A stretch of 64,000 nt of DNA from assembly GCF_024171945.1 (NCBI RefSeq), contig NZ_JAMTCR010000003.1, positions 1,168,211 through 1,232,210 on the forward strand, read 5' to 3'. The translations under genes and the position numbers were made by a program. Source of the stretch: Actinokineospora globicatena (GTDB taxonomy: Bacteria; Actinomycetota; Actinomycetes; Mycobacteriales; Pseudonocardiaceae). Below are positions 8,071 through 16,308 of this stretch, piece by piece. Under the pieces are notes generated by a model. It saw only the letters and a program-made list of their open reading frames with translations. It ran no database searches and was not told where the DNA came from. Every line of letters starts with the position of its first letter. The first letter of the stretch is position 1.

Positions 8071-8545
8071 CGACCCGCCCGAACACGCGCATCTCGTTGT
8101 CCTCGTCCTCGTCGGTGCGGCGGCGGGGCCGGTCCTGCTGCTCGTCGGCCGACCGCACGACCCCCATGCGCTCGCTGACCTGCGCGGCGACCGCCCTGGC
8201 CACCGGCGACTCGGTGCCCAGGGTCTCGGCCAGGATCCCCTGCGCCCGCTCCGCCAGCTCGGCCTTCGCGGCCTGGATGGTGCTCATGATCGTCGAGGCC
8301 ACCACCGACGGCGCCGCGCGCTCGATCTCCCTGGTCAGGGTCAACCCGACCAGGGCACCACCGGAGTCGACGACGACCTCCGCCATCCCGGCCGGGTCGG
8401 TCTTGGTGACCCGCAGCTGCTCGAACTGGCTGCTCATCGCCTCGGTGTCGGCGGCGAGCTGGTCCGCCCTCGCCTGCCACGCGGCGAGGCGCTGCCGGAC
8501 CGAGTCCTGGCCCACGTCATCGGGTTCTGTGACGCGCTCATCCAT
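8063..8545 (-). CDS. YbaB/EbfC-family protein heading the ESX-type operon
   Basis: 160 aa, ATG start. A coiled N-terminal helix (RQRLAAWQARADQLAADTEA) precedes a YbaB-like core, DPAGMAEVVVDSGGALVGLT, then an acidic tail (RRRTDEDEDNE). Such YbaB-like proteins routinely open actinobacterial ESX/toxin operons. They may act as regulators or cytoplasmic chaperones rather than true nucleoid proteins. The 3' end overlaps the EspC-like gene. Confidence 0.75.
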   Translation of the reverse strand: MDERVTEPDDVGQDSVRQRLAAWQARADQLAADTEAMSSQFEQLRVTKTDPAGMAEVVVDSGGALVGLTLTREIERAAPSVVASTIMSTIQAAKAELAERAQGILAETLGTESPVARAVAAQVSERMGVVRSADEQQDRPRRRTDEDEDNEMRVFGRVDD

Positions 8546-8790
8546 GCTGTTCCTCGTGCTCGGCGGTCGCAGGCAAGCCGGGACTATAGCCACACCGGAA
8601 CGCCACGGTGGCGAGAACCGGGTATCCGCCACCCGATCGCGGTCCCGAACCCGGGAGTTTGGGCCAAACGGGTTGCCCGGCAACAGACTCGCCTGTTGTC
8701 CACAGTGGACCTTCCGATCGGACCTAGGCCGTTCGGGTGATCCGTAGACGAACCCGGAACCGGTGCGCGGGTCATGGGGTAGTACCGGGT

Positions 8791-8827
8791 ACGCGCCTTC
8801 CGGCCCTTGACGGGCCGGAAGGCGCGT
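8791..8827 (-). terminator. strong hairpin terminator after the four-repeat gene
   Basis: A perfect 16-bp stem (ACGCGCCTTCCGGCCC and its complement) around a five-base loop begins 2 nt past the stop at 8830. There is no U-tract, as is usual for high-GC actinomycete terminators. It also shields the ESX operon promoter region at 8546-8790, where nothing else was recognised. Confidence 0.85.
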
Positions 8828-8829
8828 GC

Positions 8830-9399
8830 TCAGACGGCCAGCACGTAGGCGGAGCCCTGTCCGCGGGTCGTGCAGACACCCCAGCCGCTCACGACGGAGG
8901 AGGCGTAGTAGCCCTTGGGGATGGTGCAGGCCAGGAGACCCGCGCGCGGGCGGGCCAGGCTGTAGGTGGGCGCGGTGCCAGTGGAGTCGCACACGCCCCA
9001 CTCGCTGCGGACGCCGGTGAAGGTGAACTCGACCGGGTAGGTGGGGATGGAACAGGCGGCCGCACCGTCGGTGGGCTCCACCAGGTAGAAGGACGGCGCG
9101 GTTCCCCTGGCGCACACACCGAACTGGTTGACCGAACCCAGGGTGCTGAACTCGATGGGCCGGGTGGGCACGCTGCAGGCCAGCAGCCCGGTGACCGGCC
9201 GCGCGATGAACAGCGTCGTCCCCGTCCGCCACGGGACGCACACGTTGAACTGCTCCCTGACCCCCACGACGACGTACCCCTCGGGCACGTTGCACGACTG
9301 GATGACGTCATCTTGCTGCTCCGCGCTCGCGGCAGGCGCGGCCACGACCAACACCACCCCGCAGGCGACACTGGCCACCAAGCTCAACAACTTCCGCAT
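8830..9399 (-). CDS. secreted four-repeat cysteine protein
   Basis: 189 aa with a clear signal peptide ending APAASA. The mature protein is four degenerate repeats of about 38-45 residues, each of the form C-x-(V/I)-P-x(11-15)-x-V-C-x(8-12)-Y/F-x-(L/A)-x-x-P (e.g. CSVPTRPIEF ... FGVCARGTAP ... YLVEP). Each repeat therefore contributes two cysteines, probably one disulfide per repeat. There is no transmembrane anchor, so it is likely secreted. The family is not recognised; the repeat pitch resembles small beta-propeller or beta-prism units. A strong terminator follows. Confidence 0.75.
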   Translation of the reverse strand: MRKLLSLVASVACGVVLVVAAPAASAEQQDDVIQSCNVPEGYVVVGVREQFNVCVPWRTGTTLFIARPVTGLLACSVPTRPIEFSTLGSVNQFGVCARGTAPSFYLVEPTDGAAACSIPTYPVEFTFTGVRSEWGVCDSTGTAPTYSLARPRAGLLACTIPKGYYASSVVSGWGVCTTRGQGSAYVLAV

Positions 9400-9478
9400 G
9401 CTCTCCCCTTCGCGGTTCCATCACGACAGGCGGGAGTCTTGCAAATCGCACACCGGAAGCACGCCGGTTCCGCGAAGA

Positions 9479-9973
9479 TCACACCAATGGCCCACTTGGC
9501 TCGTCGGAGGCTGAACGCTGGTCCTCTGTGGACTCGCTCACGGGGCGGTGGGTGTAGAGGATGAGACCTTCGTTGAAGGTGCCGACCTTGTCGTAGAGGG
9601 CGCGGGCGGGAGCGTCGACAAGCGTGTTCCAATAGAGGCGGGGGAAACCGTGGCGGTCGGCGTCTTGGGCTAGCCAGTCGATTATCGCCGTGGCGACGCC
9701 TTGTCGTCGGGCCGCGGGGTCGACGAACAGGTCCGCGAGGTAGCAGCGGTCGGAGCCCCAGATGCCCGCGTGGAACACGTAGTGGGCGACGCCGACGATG
9801 GTGCCGTCCAACCGAGCGGCGACCCCGCGCGGTTGCCCGTCGTCGAGCAGGCGGTGCCAGGTTCGCTCGTAGTCGTCGTCTGGGCGCGTGGTGCCGAAGT
9901 GGGTGTCACCGGCGCGGGCCAGGACTTCCCAGCGGGCGCGGTCGGCTCCGGTCAGCGGGCTGATCTCCACCAT
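9479..9973 (-). CDS. GNAT-family N-acetyltransferase
   Basis: 164 aa. The acetyl-CoA loop is plain in LFVDPAARRQGVATAIIDWL (motif A, Q/RxxGxG/A), followed by YWNTLVDAPARALYDKVGTF, the motif-B helix typical of GNAT enzymes. The substrate cannot be told from sequence. It lies 12 nt downstream of the deaminase-toxin gene on the same strand and could be co-transcribed, but no immunity function should be read into that. Confidence 0.85.
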   Translation of the reverse strand: MVEISPLTGADRARWEVLARAGDTHFGTTRPDDDYERTWHRLLDDGQPRGVAARLDGTIVGVAHYVFHAGIWGSDRCYLADLFVDPAARRQGVATAIIDWLAQDADRHGFPRLYWNTLVDAPARALYDKVGTFNEGLILYTHRPVSESTEDQRSASDEPSGPLV

Positions 9974-9985
9974 GGTGCCGTGACC

Positions 9986-11335
9986 CTAGCCTGCCTTGAG
10001 GCGGTCGATCATGGTCGAGGCCGCGGACTTGGTGAGGCGGGCGATCAGGGAGTTGGTGGTGTCATCGGGTTGTCGCGGCGCGATGCCGGCGCTGACCTGG
10101 TCGAAGACGGCGTTGAACCGGTCGGGGCCGCGCTTGCGGGCGAGGATCCGGAGGAAATCGGCCTGGTTGGCGGTGATGGCGTCAGACCTGGCCTGCTTGA
10201 GCGGCGGCTGGCCGATCAAGGGGGTGGACGGTTTGCGCTTGAGACTCGGGGCGGGGGTCTGCGTGGTTGTGGCTCTTGGGAACGACACCGCGGCAGGGAC
10301 CAGCGATGGGGTGGTGATCGTGGCGCCTGGGAATGGTGGAGTGACAGGGGATTGCGCGGGCATGGTCAGGCGCGGCGCGGCGAAGGTGGTTGTGGGGTCG
10401 AGGCGGATAGGTGGCGTGTTTGAGGGCCGTGGATAGGGGATGGTGGGCGGGGCGTGGACCGGGGTGGGTCTCGCGCGGCTCGCCTGTTCGCGGATCTTGG
10501 TGAGGGTCGCGCGGTACTTGTCGAAGTGTCTGGTGTCTCTCGCGTGCGCCAACAGGGTCCTGGCCTGGCTGGCGGGGAGTTCCGGGTGCCGGTTGATCTC
10601 GGCGGTGAGCAACTGTTGGTACAGCGCGGCGGCACCCACGGCGAACGCTTGGCGGGCGGCGGTGGCGGACTCGCGGGAGTAGGGGGTGTCCTTCTTGTCG
10701 AGTGCGGTCGACTTGAGCCGCAGCGATTCGGCCTGGAGGTCCGGTGTGGACAGACCGACGGTGGTGGCGTGCTCGAGCAGGAAGTCGATCTCCGCGATGC
10801 TCGTGGCCCGGGACTTCAGCGAGTTCTGGGCGTTGCTCCACTGGCTCTCGAACCACGCGGTGTACTCCACCACCGCGTCGTCCTCCAGCAGGTTCCCCAG
10901 GTCGACCTTGCACCTCGGGCACGGCTCCAACTCGGTGTAGACCCGCCCCACCCAGTCACCGACCCGGCGCCCCCGCGCCTTGGCGATCCCCGTCTTCTTG
11001 ATGGCGGCTACCTCGGCGTGGTCGCCGCCGTGGAAGCTCCAGGAGGTGACGGGCTCCTTCTCCGCCCCGTCAGGCTTCGTCGGGTACGCCACCGCCACGT
11101 TCGCCTCGGAACCCAACTGGCCCGCGCGGACCCTGTGCGCGTCATCGTTGTGCGAAACCGGCCGCAGGACATACCGCTGCACAGGCGCCGGGACCACCCC
11201 CGCCACAGCCCGCGCGGCCGCCCGGTTCCCCACCAGCCGCTGCAAGGCGATCAACCCACCGCCGCGCACCACCCCAGGTGACCGGTGCGAGGGACGCTGG
11301 ACCTGCTCCATTTCCCCGCCACACCGATGGGCCAT
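9986..11335 (-). CDS. deaminase-fold toxin with eCIS-effector-type N-terminal motif
   Basis: 449 aa from ATG 11335; a second ATG at 11311 has a better GGGG upstream and may be used instead. The N-terminus contains LIALQRLVGNRAAARAV, the LQR..GN.A signature carried by effectors of extracellular contractile injection systems. Residues about 100-150 hold deaminase zinc motifs: H-A-E at 106-108 and P-C-P-R-C at 138-142. A helical region, a Pro/Thr-rich spacer (about 290-390) and a C-terminal helical domain follow. No signal peptide is present, in keeping with contractile delivery. No eCIS structural genes are visible. The deaminated substrate (nucleic acid or nucleotide) is unknown. Confidence 0.7.
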   Translation of the reverse strand: MAHRCGGEMEQVQRPSHRSPGVVRGGGLIALQRLVGNRAAARAVAGVVPAPVQRYVLRPVSHNDDAHRVRAGQLGSEANVAVAYPTKPDGAEKEPVTSWSFHGGDHAEVAAIKKTGIAKARGRRVGDWVGRVYTELEPCPRCKVDLGNLLEDDAVVEYTAWFESQWSNAQNSLKSRATSIAEIDFLLEHATTVGLSTPDLQAESLRLKSTALDKKDTPYSRESATAARQAFAVGAAALYQQLLTAEINRHPELPASQARTLLAHARDTRHFDKYRATLTKIREQASRARPTPVHAPPTIPYPRPSNTPPIRLDPTTTFAAPRLTMPAQSPVTPPFPGATITTPSLVPAAVSFPRATTTQTPAPSLKRKPSTPLIGQPPLKQARSDAITANQADFLRILARKRGPDRFNAVFDQVSAGIAPRQPDDTTNSLIARLTKSAASTMIDRLKAG

Positions 11336-11429
11336 ACAGCCGAGTATCGGCGCACCCCTCCCCCACGCCAAGCCCCACCCGCCACAGGGACCGTTCGGGC
11401 AAGACCACCTGCCCTCGTGGCCGCCCAGG

Positions 11430-12137
11430 TCAGCCGGTGAGGCGGGTGTGGAGAGCGGCGAGTTCGGCTTCGGTGAGGCCGTTGTCGAGGAGGTAGGTGG
11501 GCATGGGGAGGGCGGTGATGGTGGCGGTGAGCAGGGTTTCGGCGGTGGTGTTGTGGCGAGTGAGGACCTCGGTGAGGTAGGCGAGTTCGTCGTAGGAGTC
11601 GGGGGCGGTGTAGAGGTGGCGGCGGCGTGTGAAGGTGAGGTGGTAGTCCGTGATGATCTCGTCGGGGGTGGCGGCGGCGAGGGTGAGCAGGACGAGGGCG
11701 AGCAGGCCGGTGCGGTCCTTGCCCGCCGCGCAGTGGAAGACCACGCCACCCGGGGCGGCGTTGGCGACCGCGCGGACGGCGCCGATGACGACCTCCGGGT
11801 GCTCGGCCAGCAGCGGCGCGTAGTACAGCGGCGAGGCCAGGTAGTCGATCTTGTGCCAGTGCTCGTAGAACGGGGTGCCGACCGGGTCGAGCGGCGCCCG
11901 GACGGTGGTGATCCCGGCGGGCCGCTCGGCGCCGTCGGTGCCGTACTCGTCGCTGTTGCGCAGGTCGACGACAGTGCGCACCCCGTAGTCCCACGCCGCG
12001 GCCCACCCGGCGGCGGTCAACCCGTTCGGCGCCTCCATCCGCACCACGGCCCCGCGCTTGACCTTGCCCAGTCCGCCCAGGTCACGGGCGTTGCAGCTGC
12101 CGTCCCAGTCCAGGTGCCGCTCGCCGACCAACTCCAC
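11430..12137 (-). CDS. tyrosine/serine protein phosphatase (Y_phosphatase3 type)
   Basis: 235 aa from GTG 12137, with GAGGGGG upstream. The PTP P-loop HCAAGKDRTG carries the nucleophile Cys136 and Arg142, preceded by the substrate-side motifs NARDLGGL and TVVDLRNSDEY that mark the bacterial PtpB-like dual-specificity family. The length is normal for the family. It is divergent from the caspase-like gene, with only 87 nt between starts, so the two may be co-regulated. Confidence 0.85.
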   Translation of the reverse strand: MELVGERHLDWDGSCNARDLGGLGKVKRGAVVRMEAPNGLTAAGWAAAWDYGVRTVVDLRNSDEYGTDGAERPAGITTVRAPLDPVGTPFYEHWHKIDYLASPLYYAPLLAEHPEVVIGAVRAVANAAPGGVVFHCAAGKDRTGLLALVLLTLAAATPDEIITDYHLTFTRRRHLYTAPDSYDELAYLTEVLTRHNTTAETLLTATITALPMPTYLLDNGLTEAELAALHTRLTG

Positions 12138-12224
12138 ACCGACCCGCCCCCTCAGTTCGTCGTCCGCCCGACAACCGTACCCAAACCCGCCGTCCCGGTG
12201 GCGGGCCCAACGGCACTCTGCTAC

Positions 12225-13778
12225 ATGATCCCCATGGCCCAGTTCGATCCCACGCGTTCGAAAGCCGTGCTCGTGGGTATCAGCGCGTACGACCACCTCC
12301 CGGACCTGCCCGCGGTGGCCAACAACCTCGTCGGCCTCCGCGAGGTGCTCACCGATCCGACCCTGGGCGGCATGGACCCGGCGGACTGCGCGGTGCTGCC
12401 CGCCGACGCGGACCCGGTGGCGATCGGGCGGGCCATCGCGGCGGCCGAGCAGGCGCGGGACATGCTGCTGGTGTACTTCAGCGGCCACGGGATGCCGGGC
12501 GCGCAGGCGGGCCAGTTGTTGTTGGCGCTCAAGGGAACCGACCCGGACCTGCCCGAGTACTCCAGCCTCCCGTACGACGCGGTGCGCGGCCAGGTGGTGC
12601 GCAGCGGCGCCCGGGTCCGGGTGCTGATCATGGACTGCTGCTTCTCCGGGCGCGCGGTCGGGCCGTACATGAGCGCGGCGCGGGACCTGGTGGCCGAGTT
12701 GGAGATCAACGGGACGTTCGTGCTCACCGCCTCGCCCGCCAACCAGGTGGCCATCAGCGGCGCCGCCTACAGCGAGTTCACCGGGGAACTGCTGGCGATC
12801 CTGCGCGACGGCATCCCCGGCACCCAGCGGCTGCTCACCGTGGAGGCGATCTACCGGCGCCTGCGGCAGGTCATGCTGATCCGCAACCTGCCGGAACCGC
12901 AACTGCTCAACACCGGCACCGCCGAGGACCTCGCGCTGGCCCCCAACCGCGCCTACCTGGCCCCCAACACCCCCGCCGAGTCCGAGGAACCCACGGGTCG
13001 CGTCCTCGCGCTGGGCTCCCTGGGCACGAATCCCGATGCGTGGCGCAAGCCGTCGGTCCCGGAGCTGGCCACAGTGGACCAACCGTTCCGGGCGCGAGCG
13101 GTCACCGCCGCCGACTTCGCACCGAGGCTGTTCAAGGCCGAGGAGACGACCGACCCGGCCGAGCAGCTCGCCGACTACCTGGACCGCGTGGCCGAGTACT
13201 GCCTCGGGGTCGCCGATCCGACCAGGTTGCCCGGGCAGCACCCCGAGTGGGCCGGGCTGTTGGACCGCGCCCGGACCGGCGGGGGTGTCGCGGAGATCGA
13301 CCACCTGCTCGACCGCGCCTACCGCGCCCTCCCCCGGTTCACCGGCTTCGCGCCGGTCGGCGGCGGCTTCTCCTTGGTGTTGCTGCGCAACCGGCTCGCC
13401 CAGCGGTGGGCGGGGTTCTCGGCCGAGTACCTGGCGGGTATCGCCCGGTTCTGCGAGCCGCCGCTCCCGGTCGGCGGCGACCTCTCAGCCGACCTCGTCC
13501 AGCGGCTACCCGACCTCGCCGACCCGCTGCACCGGGCCACCGAGCTGTACCGGAGCACCACCTCCAGCGTGCCGCCCGACCAGGACCGAGTGCCGCCGTG
13601 GTTCACCAAGGCCATCCGGTGGACCGGCGCCGTGGGCTTGGCCGCGTCCATCGCCAGCAACCGCACGGTCTACCAGCAGTTCGCCGACAACCTCGACCGC
13701 GAACTGGAGGCGCTGGTCCCCATCACCGACGAGATCGAGACGATTCTGCGCGCACTCATCGCCGCGGGCCGAATCTGA
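12225..13778 (+). CDS. caspase-like (C14/metacaspase) protein
   Basis: 517 aa. The N-terminal p20-like domain (residues about 10-215) has the catalytic His in YFSGHGMP (His88) and the catalytic Cys in LIMDCCFSG (Cys139 of the DCC triad). The remaining 300 residues are a helical domain I do not recognise. It has none of the WD40, TPR or FGE domains common in bacterial caspases. Two in-frame ATGs, at 12225 and 12234, lack a clear Shine-Dalgarno, so the mRNA may be leaderless. Such proteases act as effectors of defence or programmed death, but no partner sensor is obvious. Confidence 0.8.
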   Translation: MIPMAQFDPTRSKAVLVGISAYDHLPDLPAVANNLVGLREVLTDPTLGGMDPADCAVLPADADPVAIGRAIAAAEQARDMLLVYFSGHGMPGAQAGQLLLALKGTDPDLPEYSSLPYDAVRGQVVRSGARVRVLIMDCCFSGRAVGPYMSAARDLVAELEINGTFVLTASPANQVAISGAAYSEFTGELLAILRDGIPGTQRLLTVEAIYRRLRQVMLIRNLPEPQLLNTGTAEDLALAPNRAYLAPNTPAESEEPTGRVLALGSLGTNPDAWRKPSVPELATVDQPFRARAVTAADFAPRLFKAEETTDPAEQLADYLDRVAEYCLGVADPTRLPGQHPEWAGLLDRARTGGGVAEIDHLLDRAYRALPRFTGFAPVGGGFSLVLLRNRLAQRWAGFSAEYLAGIARFCEPPLPVGGDLSADLVQRLPDLADPLHRATELYRSTTSSVPPDQDRVPPWFTKAIRWTGAVGLAASIASNRTVYQQFADNLDRELEALVPITDEIETILRALIAAGRI

Positions 13779-13806
13779 CTCGCGCCACTCCGGAAATGAC
13801 CATTTC

Positions 13807-15339
13807 TCATTCCTCGGCAGGCGTGCTCGTGGTGCGGAGGATCGTCAAAGCCAATAGCACGCACAATGCCATTGCGGCGGTGGCGGTGACAGCGGCCCAG
13901 GACAAGCCGGAAACAAAGGCGTCGGCGGCCACGTCGAGGATGGTGTCGCGTTGCGGCGGGGAATTCTCGGCGAGAGTACGAGCGGAAGCGATGGAATCCG
14001 CGACGGTCGTGCGGGTGGTGTCGTCCAGGGGCGCGGCGGAGCCCTCGACGGTCGCGCGGTAGGCGAAGACCGAGACGGATCCGAGGATGGCGACGCCCAA
14101 CGCCACGCCCAGTTCTCCCGCGGTCTCCGAGAGACCAGCGGCGGCACCCGCGTGCCGGGGAGGGGCGAGGCCGACGACGAGGTCGGTCATGACGACGCCC
14201 ATGGCGCTGATGCCCGCGACGACCGCGCAGCCCAACAGGGTCAGCGTGAGAGTCGACAAAGGACCGGAGTGCAGCGACAACGCCAGGAAACCGGCACCGG
14301 CCAGAATCGCACCGGAAGCGACGAGGAACGGCGGCCGGATCTTGCCGAGCAGCGGCGGGGTCGCGAGGGACGCCACGACGGCGGCACCGGCGAGGGGCAG
14401 CATCAGCAGGCCGGTGCTCGTCGCGGAGCGGCCTTGGACGTGTTGGAAGTACTGCGGCACCAGGAAGTAGAAACCGTTCATGGCGGTGACGCTCATCAGC
14501 AGCAGCGCGAGTCCGGCCAGCAGTCGGCGGTTGGTCAACAGCGCCGGTTCGATGAGCGGGTGCCGGGTGTGGAACTGGCGGCGCACGGCCACAACGCCCG
14601 CGACGACGGCGGCGGCGAACACCGCGATCGTCAGCACGCCCAGATCCCCCACAGCGGCCGACTTGATCGCGTAGGCCACGCCCAGCATCGTCCCCGCGAT
14701 CAACCCCACGCTGAGCAGGTCCAGCGGCGCCGGGTCCTCGACGCGCTCCTCGGGCAGCGTCCGGTGCGCCAGCACGGCGAACACGACCAGCAACGGCACG
14801 GGGAACAGGAACACCGCGCCCCACCACAGCTGGTCGATGACGACGCCGCCGAGGACCGGGCCGAGGGCGACGGAGGCGGAGAACGCGGTCATCCAGATCG
14901 CGATGGCCTTCTGCCGCTCGCCCTCGTCGGGGAACAACACCCGGATCAGGGCGAGCGTGGACGGCATCAGGGTCGCACCCGCGAGACCGAGCAGCGCCCT
15001 GGCGGCGATCAGCCACCCGGCGGTCGGCGCGAACGCGGCCAACGTGGACGCACCCGCGAAGGCCAGACATCCGATGACCAGCAACCGCCTGCGGCCCACG
15101 CGGTCGCCGAGCACGCCCATGACGATGAGGAACCCGGCGATGCAGAAGCCGTAGATGTCGGTGATCCACAGCAGTTGCGCGGGGCTCGCGCCGAGATCGC
15201 GGCTGAGCGCGGGCGCGGCCAGGAACAGCACGCTGACGTCGAGGGCCAGCACGATCAGCGGGAAGGTCAGCAGGGCGAGGCCGCGCCACGGCCGGGCCGG
15301 TGCCCCGGTGCCGACCTCGGGGCCTGGTGCGCTGCTCAT
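13807..15339 (-). CDS. MFS drug exporter, DHA2 (14-TM) family
   Basis: 510 aa. Motif A GVLGDRVGRRRLLVIG lies between TM2 and TM3, and motif C (SVALGPVLGGVV) identifies an antiporter. About fourteen hydrophobic segments are spread along the length, ending with LCVLLALTILR. It is closest in style to SmvA/EmrB/QacA-like pumps. Next to the PBD cluster it is the obvious candidate for product export and self-resistance. The upstream 200 nt hold a pair of direct repeats that may be an operator. Confidence 0.85.
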   Translation of the reverse strand: MSSAPGPEVGTGAPARPWRGLALLTFPLIVLALDVSVLFLAAPALSRDLGASPAQLLWITDIYGFCIAGFLIVMGVLGDRVGRRRLLVIGCLAFAGASTLAAFAPTAGWLIAARALLGLAGATLMPSTLALIRVLFPDEGERQKAIAIWMTAFSASVALGPVLGGVVIDQLWWGAVFLFPVPLLVVFAVLAHRTLPEERVEDPAPLDLLSVGLIAGTMLGVAYAIKSAAVGDLGVLTIAVFAAAVVAGVVAVRRQFHTRHPLIEPALLTNRRLLAGLALLLMSVTAMNGFYFLVPQYFQHVQGRSATSTGLLMLPLAGAAVVASLATPPLLGKIRPPFLVASGAILAGAGFLALSLHSGPLSTLTLTLLGCAVVAGISAMGVVMTDLVVGLAPPRHAGAAAGLSETAGELGVALGVAILGSVSVFAYRATVEGSAAPLDDTTRTTVADSIASARTLAENSPPQRDTILDVAADAFVSGLSWAAVTATAAMALCVLLALTILRTTSTPAEE

Positions 15340-15401
15340 CGCTCGTCCTTTCGGCTACACGGGTCGGTTCTCCCGGCCCCGCGATTCTTGGTGCGCGTGC
15401 G

Positions 15402-15438
15402 CTATCGGTGGATCCGCCATTTGCGACTCTATCGGTGG
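15402..15438. promoter_or_regulatory. direct-repeat pair, possible operator between MFS and regulator genes
   Basis: The ten bases CTATCGGTGG occur at 15402-15411 and again at 15429-15438, 27 bp apart. They lie in the divergent promoter region between the MFS gene (start 15339) and the response-regulator gene (start 15543). Paired direct repeats upstream of such genes are typical binding sites for OmpR-type dimers. The pairing is seen; the function is inferred. Confidence 0.35.
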
Positions 15439-15542
15439 CGCACACCAGAGGTATTTCACTCGGACAGGTACTTCACGCACGTTCTGCACCATCTGCCCGA
15501 AGGCTTTAGGGTTGTCCCCATTCGACCGAAGGGGGAAGGATC

Positions 15543-16307
15543 GTGCTGGGTGGTGGGCCGCGGGTATTAGTTGTCGCTGACTGTGACGGCGTGGCGGACA
15601 CGGTGACCGATCTGCGCAGACACGGGTTCGACCCGGTCGCGGTGACCACCGGTGCCGACGCGATGACCGCGCACCAGTCGGTCGACGTGGTGCTCGTGGA
15701 CTTGGACCTGGCCGACTTCGACGGTCTCACGCTGTGCCGGGAACTGCGCGCCACCAGCGACGTCCCGATGATCGGCTTCGCCTCCTTCTCCGAGCTGGAG
15801 CGGATCCTGGCGCTGGAGGCGGGCTGCGACGACTGCGTGGAGAAGCCCTACCGCAGCCGCGAACTCGTCGCCCGGCTCGGTGCGCTGCTGCGCCGCGCGA
15901 AGGTCCTGTCGCCGCCCACGATCACCGCGGGTGAGCTGCGGATCCACCCCACCCTGCGCGAGGTGCGGGTCGGCGACCGGGTGGTCGAGACCACTCGCAA
16001 GGAGTTCGAGCTGCTGCACCTGCTGGCCAGCGAGTCCGAGCGGCTGTTCAGCCGGGCCGAGCTGCTGCGCCGGGTGTGGGAGTACGACAGCGTCGACGCG
16101 GAGATCACGTCGCTGGCCAGCCGCACCATCGACACGCACGTGAGCAGCCTGCGCAAGAAGCTGGGCTCGCCGCACTGGATCGTCACCGTGCGCGGGGTCG
16201 GCTTCCGGTTCACCGACGACGCGCGCGCCGACCCGGACGCCCCTGCCGACGAGGACGCTGAGGACACCGAGCCGGTCGACGAGCCCGCCGCGGTCACCCA
16301 GGCCTAG
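15543..16307 (+). CDS. orphan OmpR/PhoB-family response regulator
   Basis: 254 aa, GTG start behind a good GAAGGGGGAAGGA. The receiver domain (residues 1-115) has the phosphoacceptor in VLVDLDLADFDG (Asp53) and the Lys of CVEKPY. The winged-helix domain (about 125-230) shows RKEFELLHLLAS and IDTHVSSLRKKLG, closing with VTVRGVGFRF. An acidic, alanine-rich tail follows. No sensor kinase is adjacent, so it is an orphan. Its stop is 1 nt from the stop of the convergent kynurenine monooxygenase, and it probably regulates the PBD cluster or the MFS pump. Confidence 0.85.
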   Translation: MLGGGPRVLVVADCDGVADTVTDLRRHGFDPVAVTTGADAMTAHQSVDVVLVDLDLADFDGLTLCRELRATSDVPMIGFASFSELERILALEAGCDDCVEKPYRSRELVARLGALLRRAKVLSPPTITAGELRIHPTLREVRVGDRVVETTRKEFELLHLLASESERLFSRAELLRRVWEYDSVDAEITSLASRTIDTHVSSLRKKLGSPHWIVTVRGVGFRFTDDARADPDAPADEDAEDTEPVDEPAAVTQA

Positions 16308-16308
16308 C

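Noticed and set aside
13951-15570. Plus-strand frame of 539 codons opposite the MFS gene
   Set aside because: Low-complexity Arg/Gln/Gly-rich product with no domain; the MFS reading on the other strand is complete.
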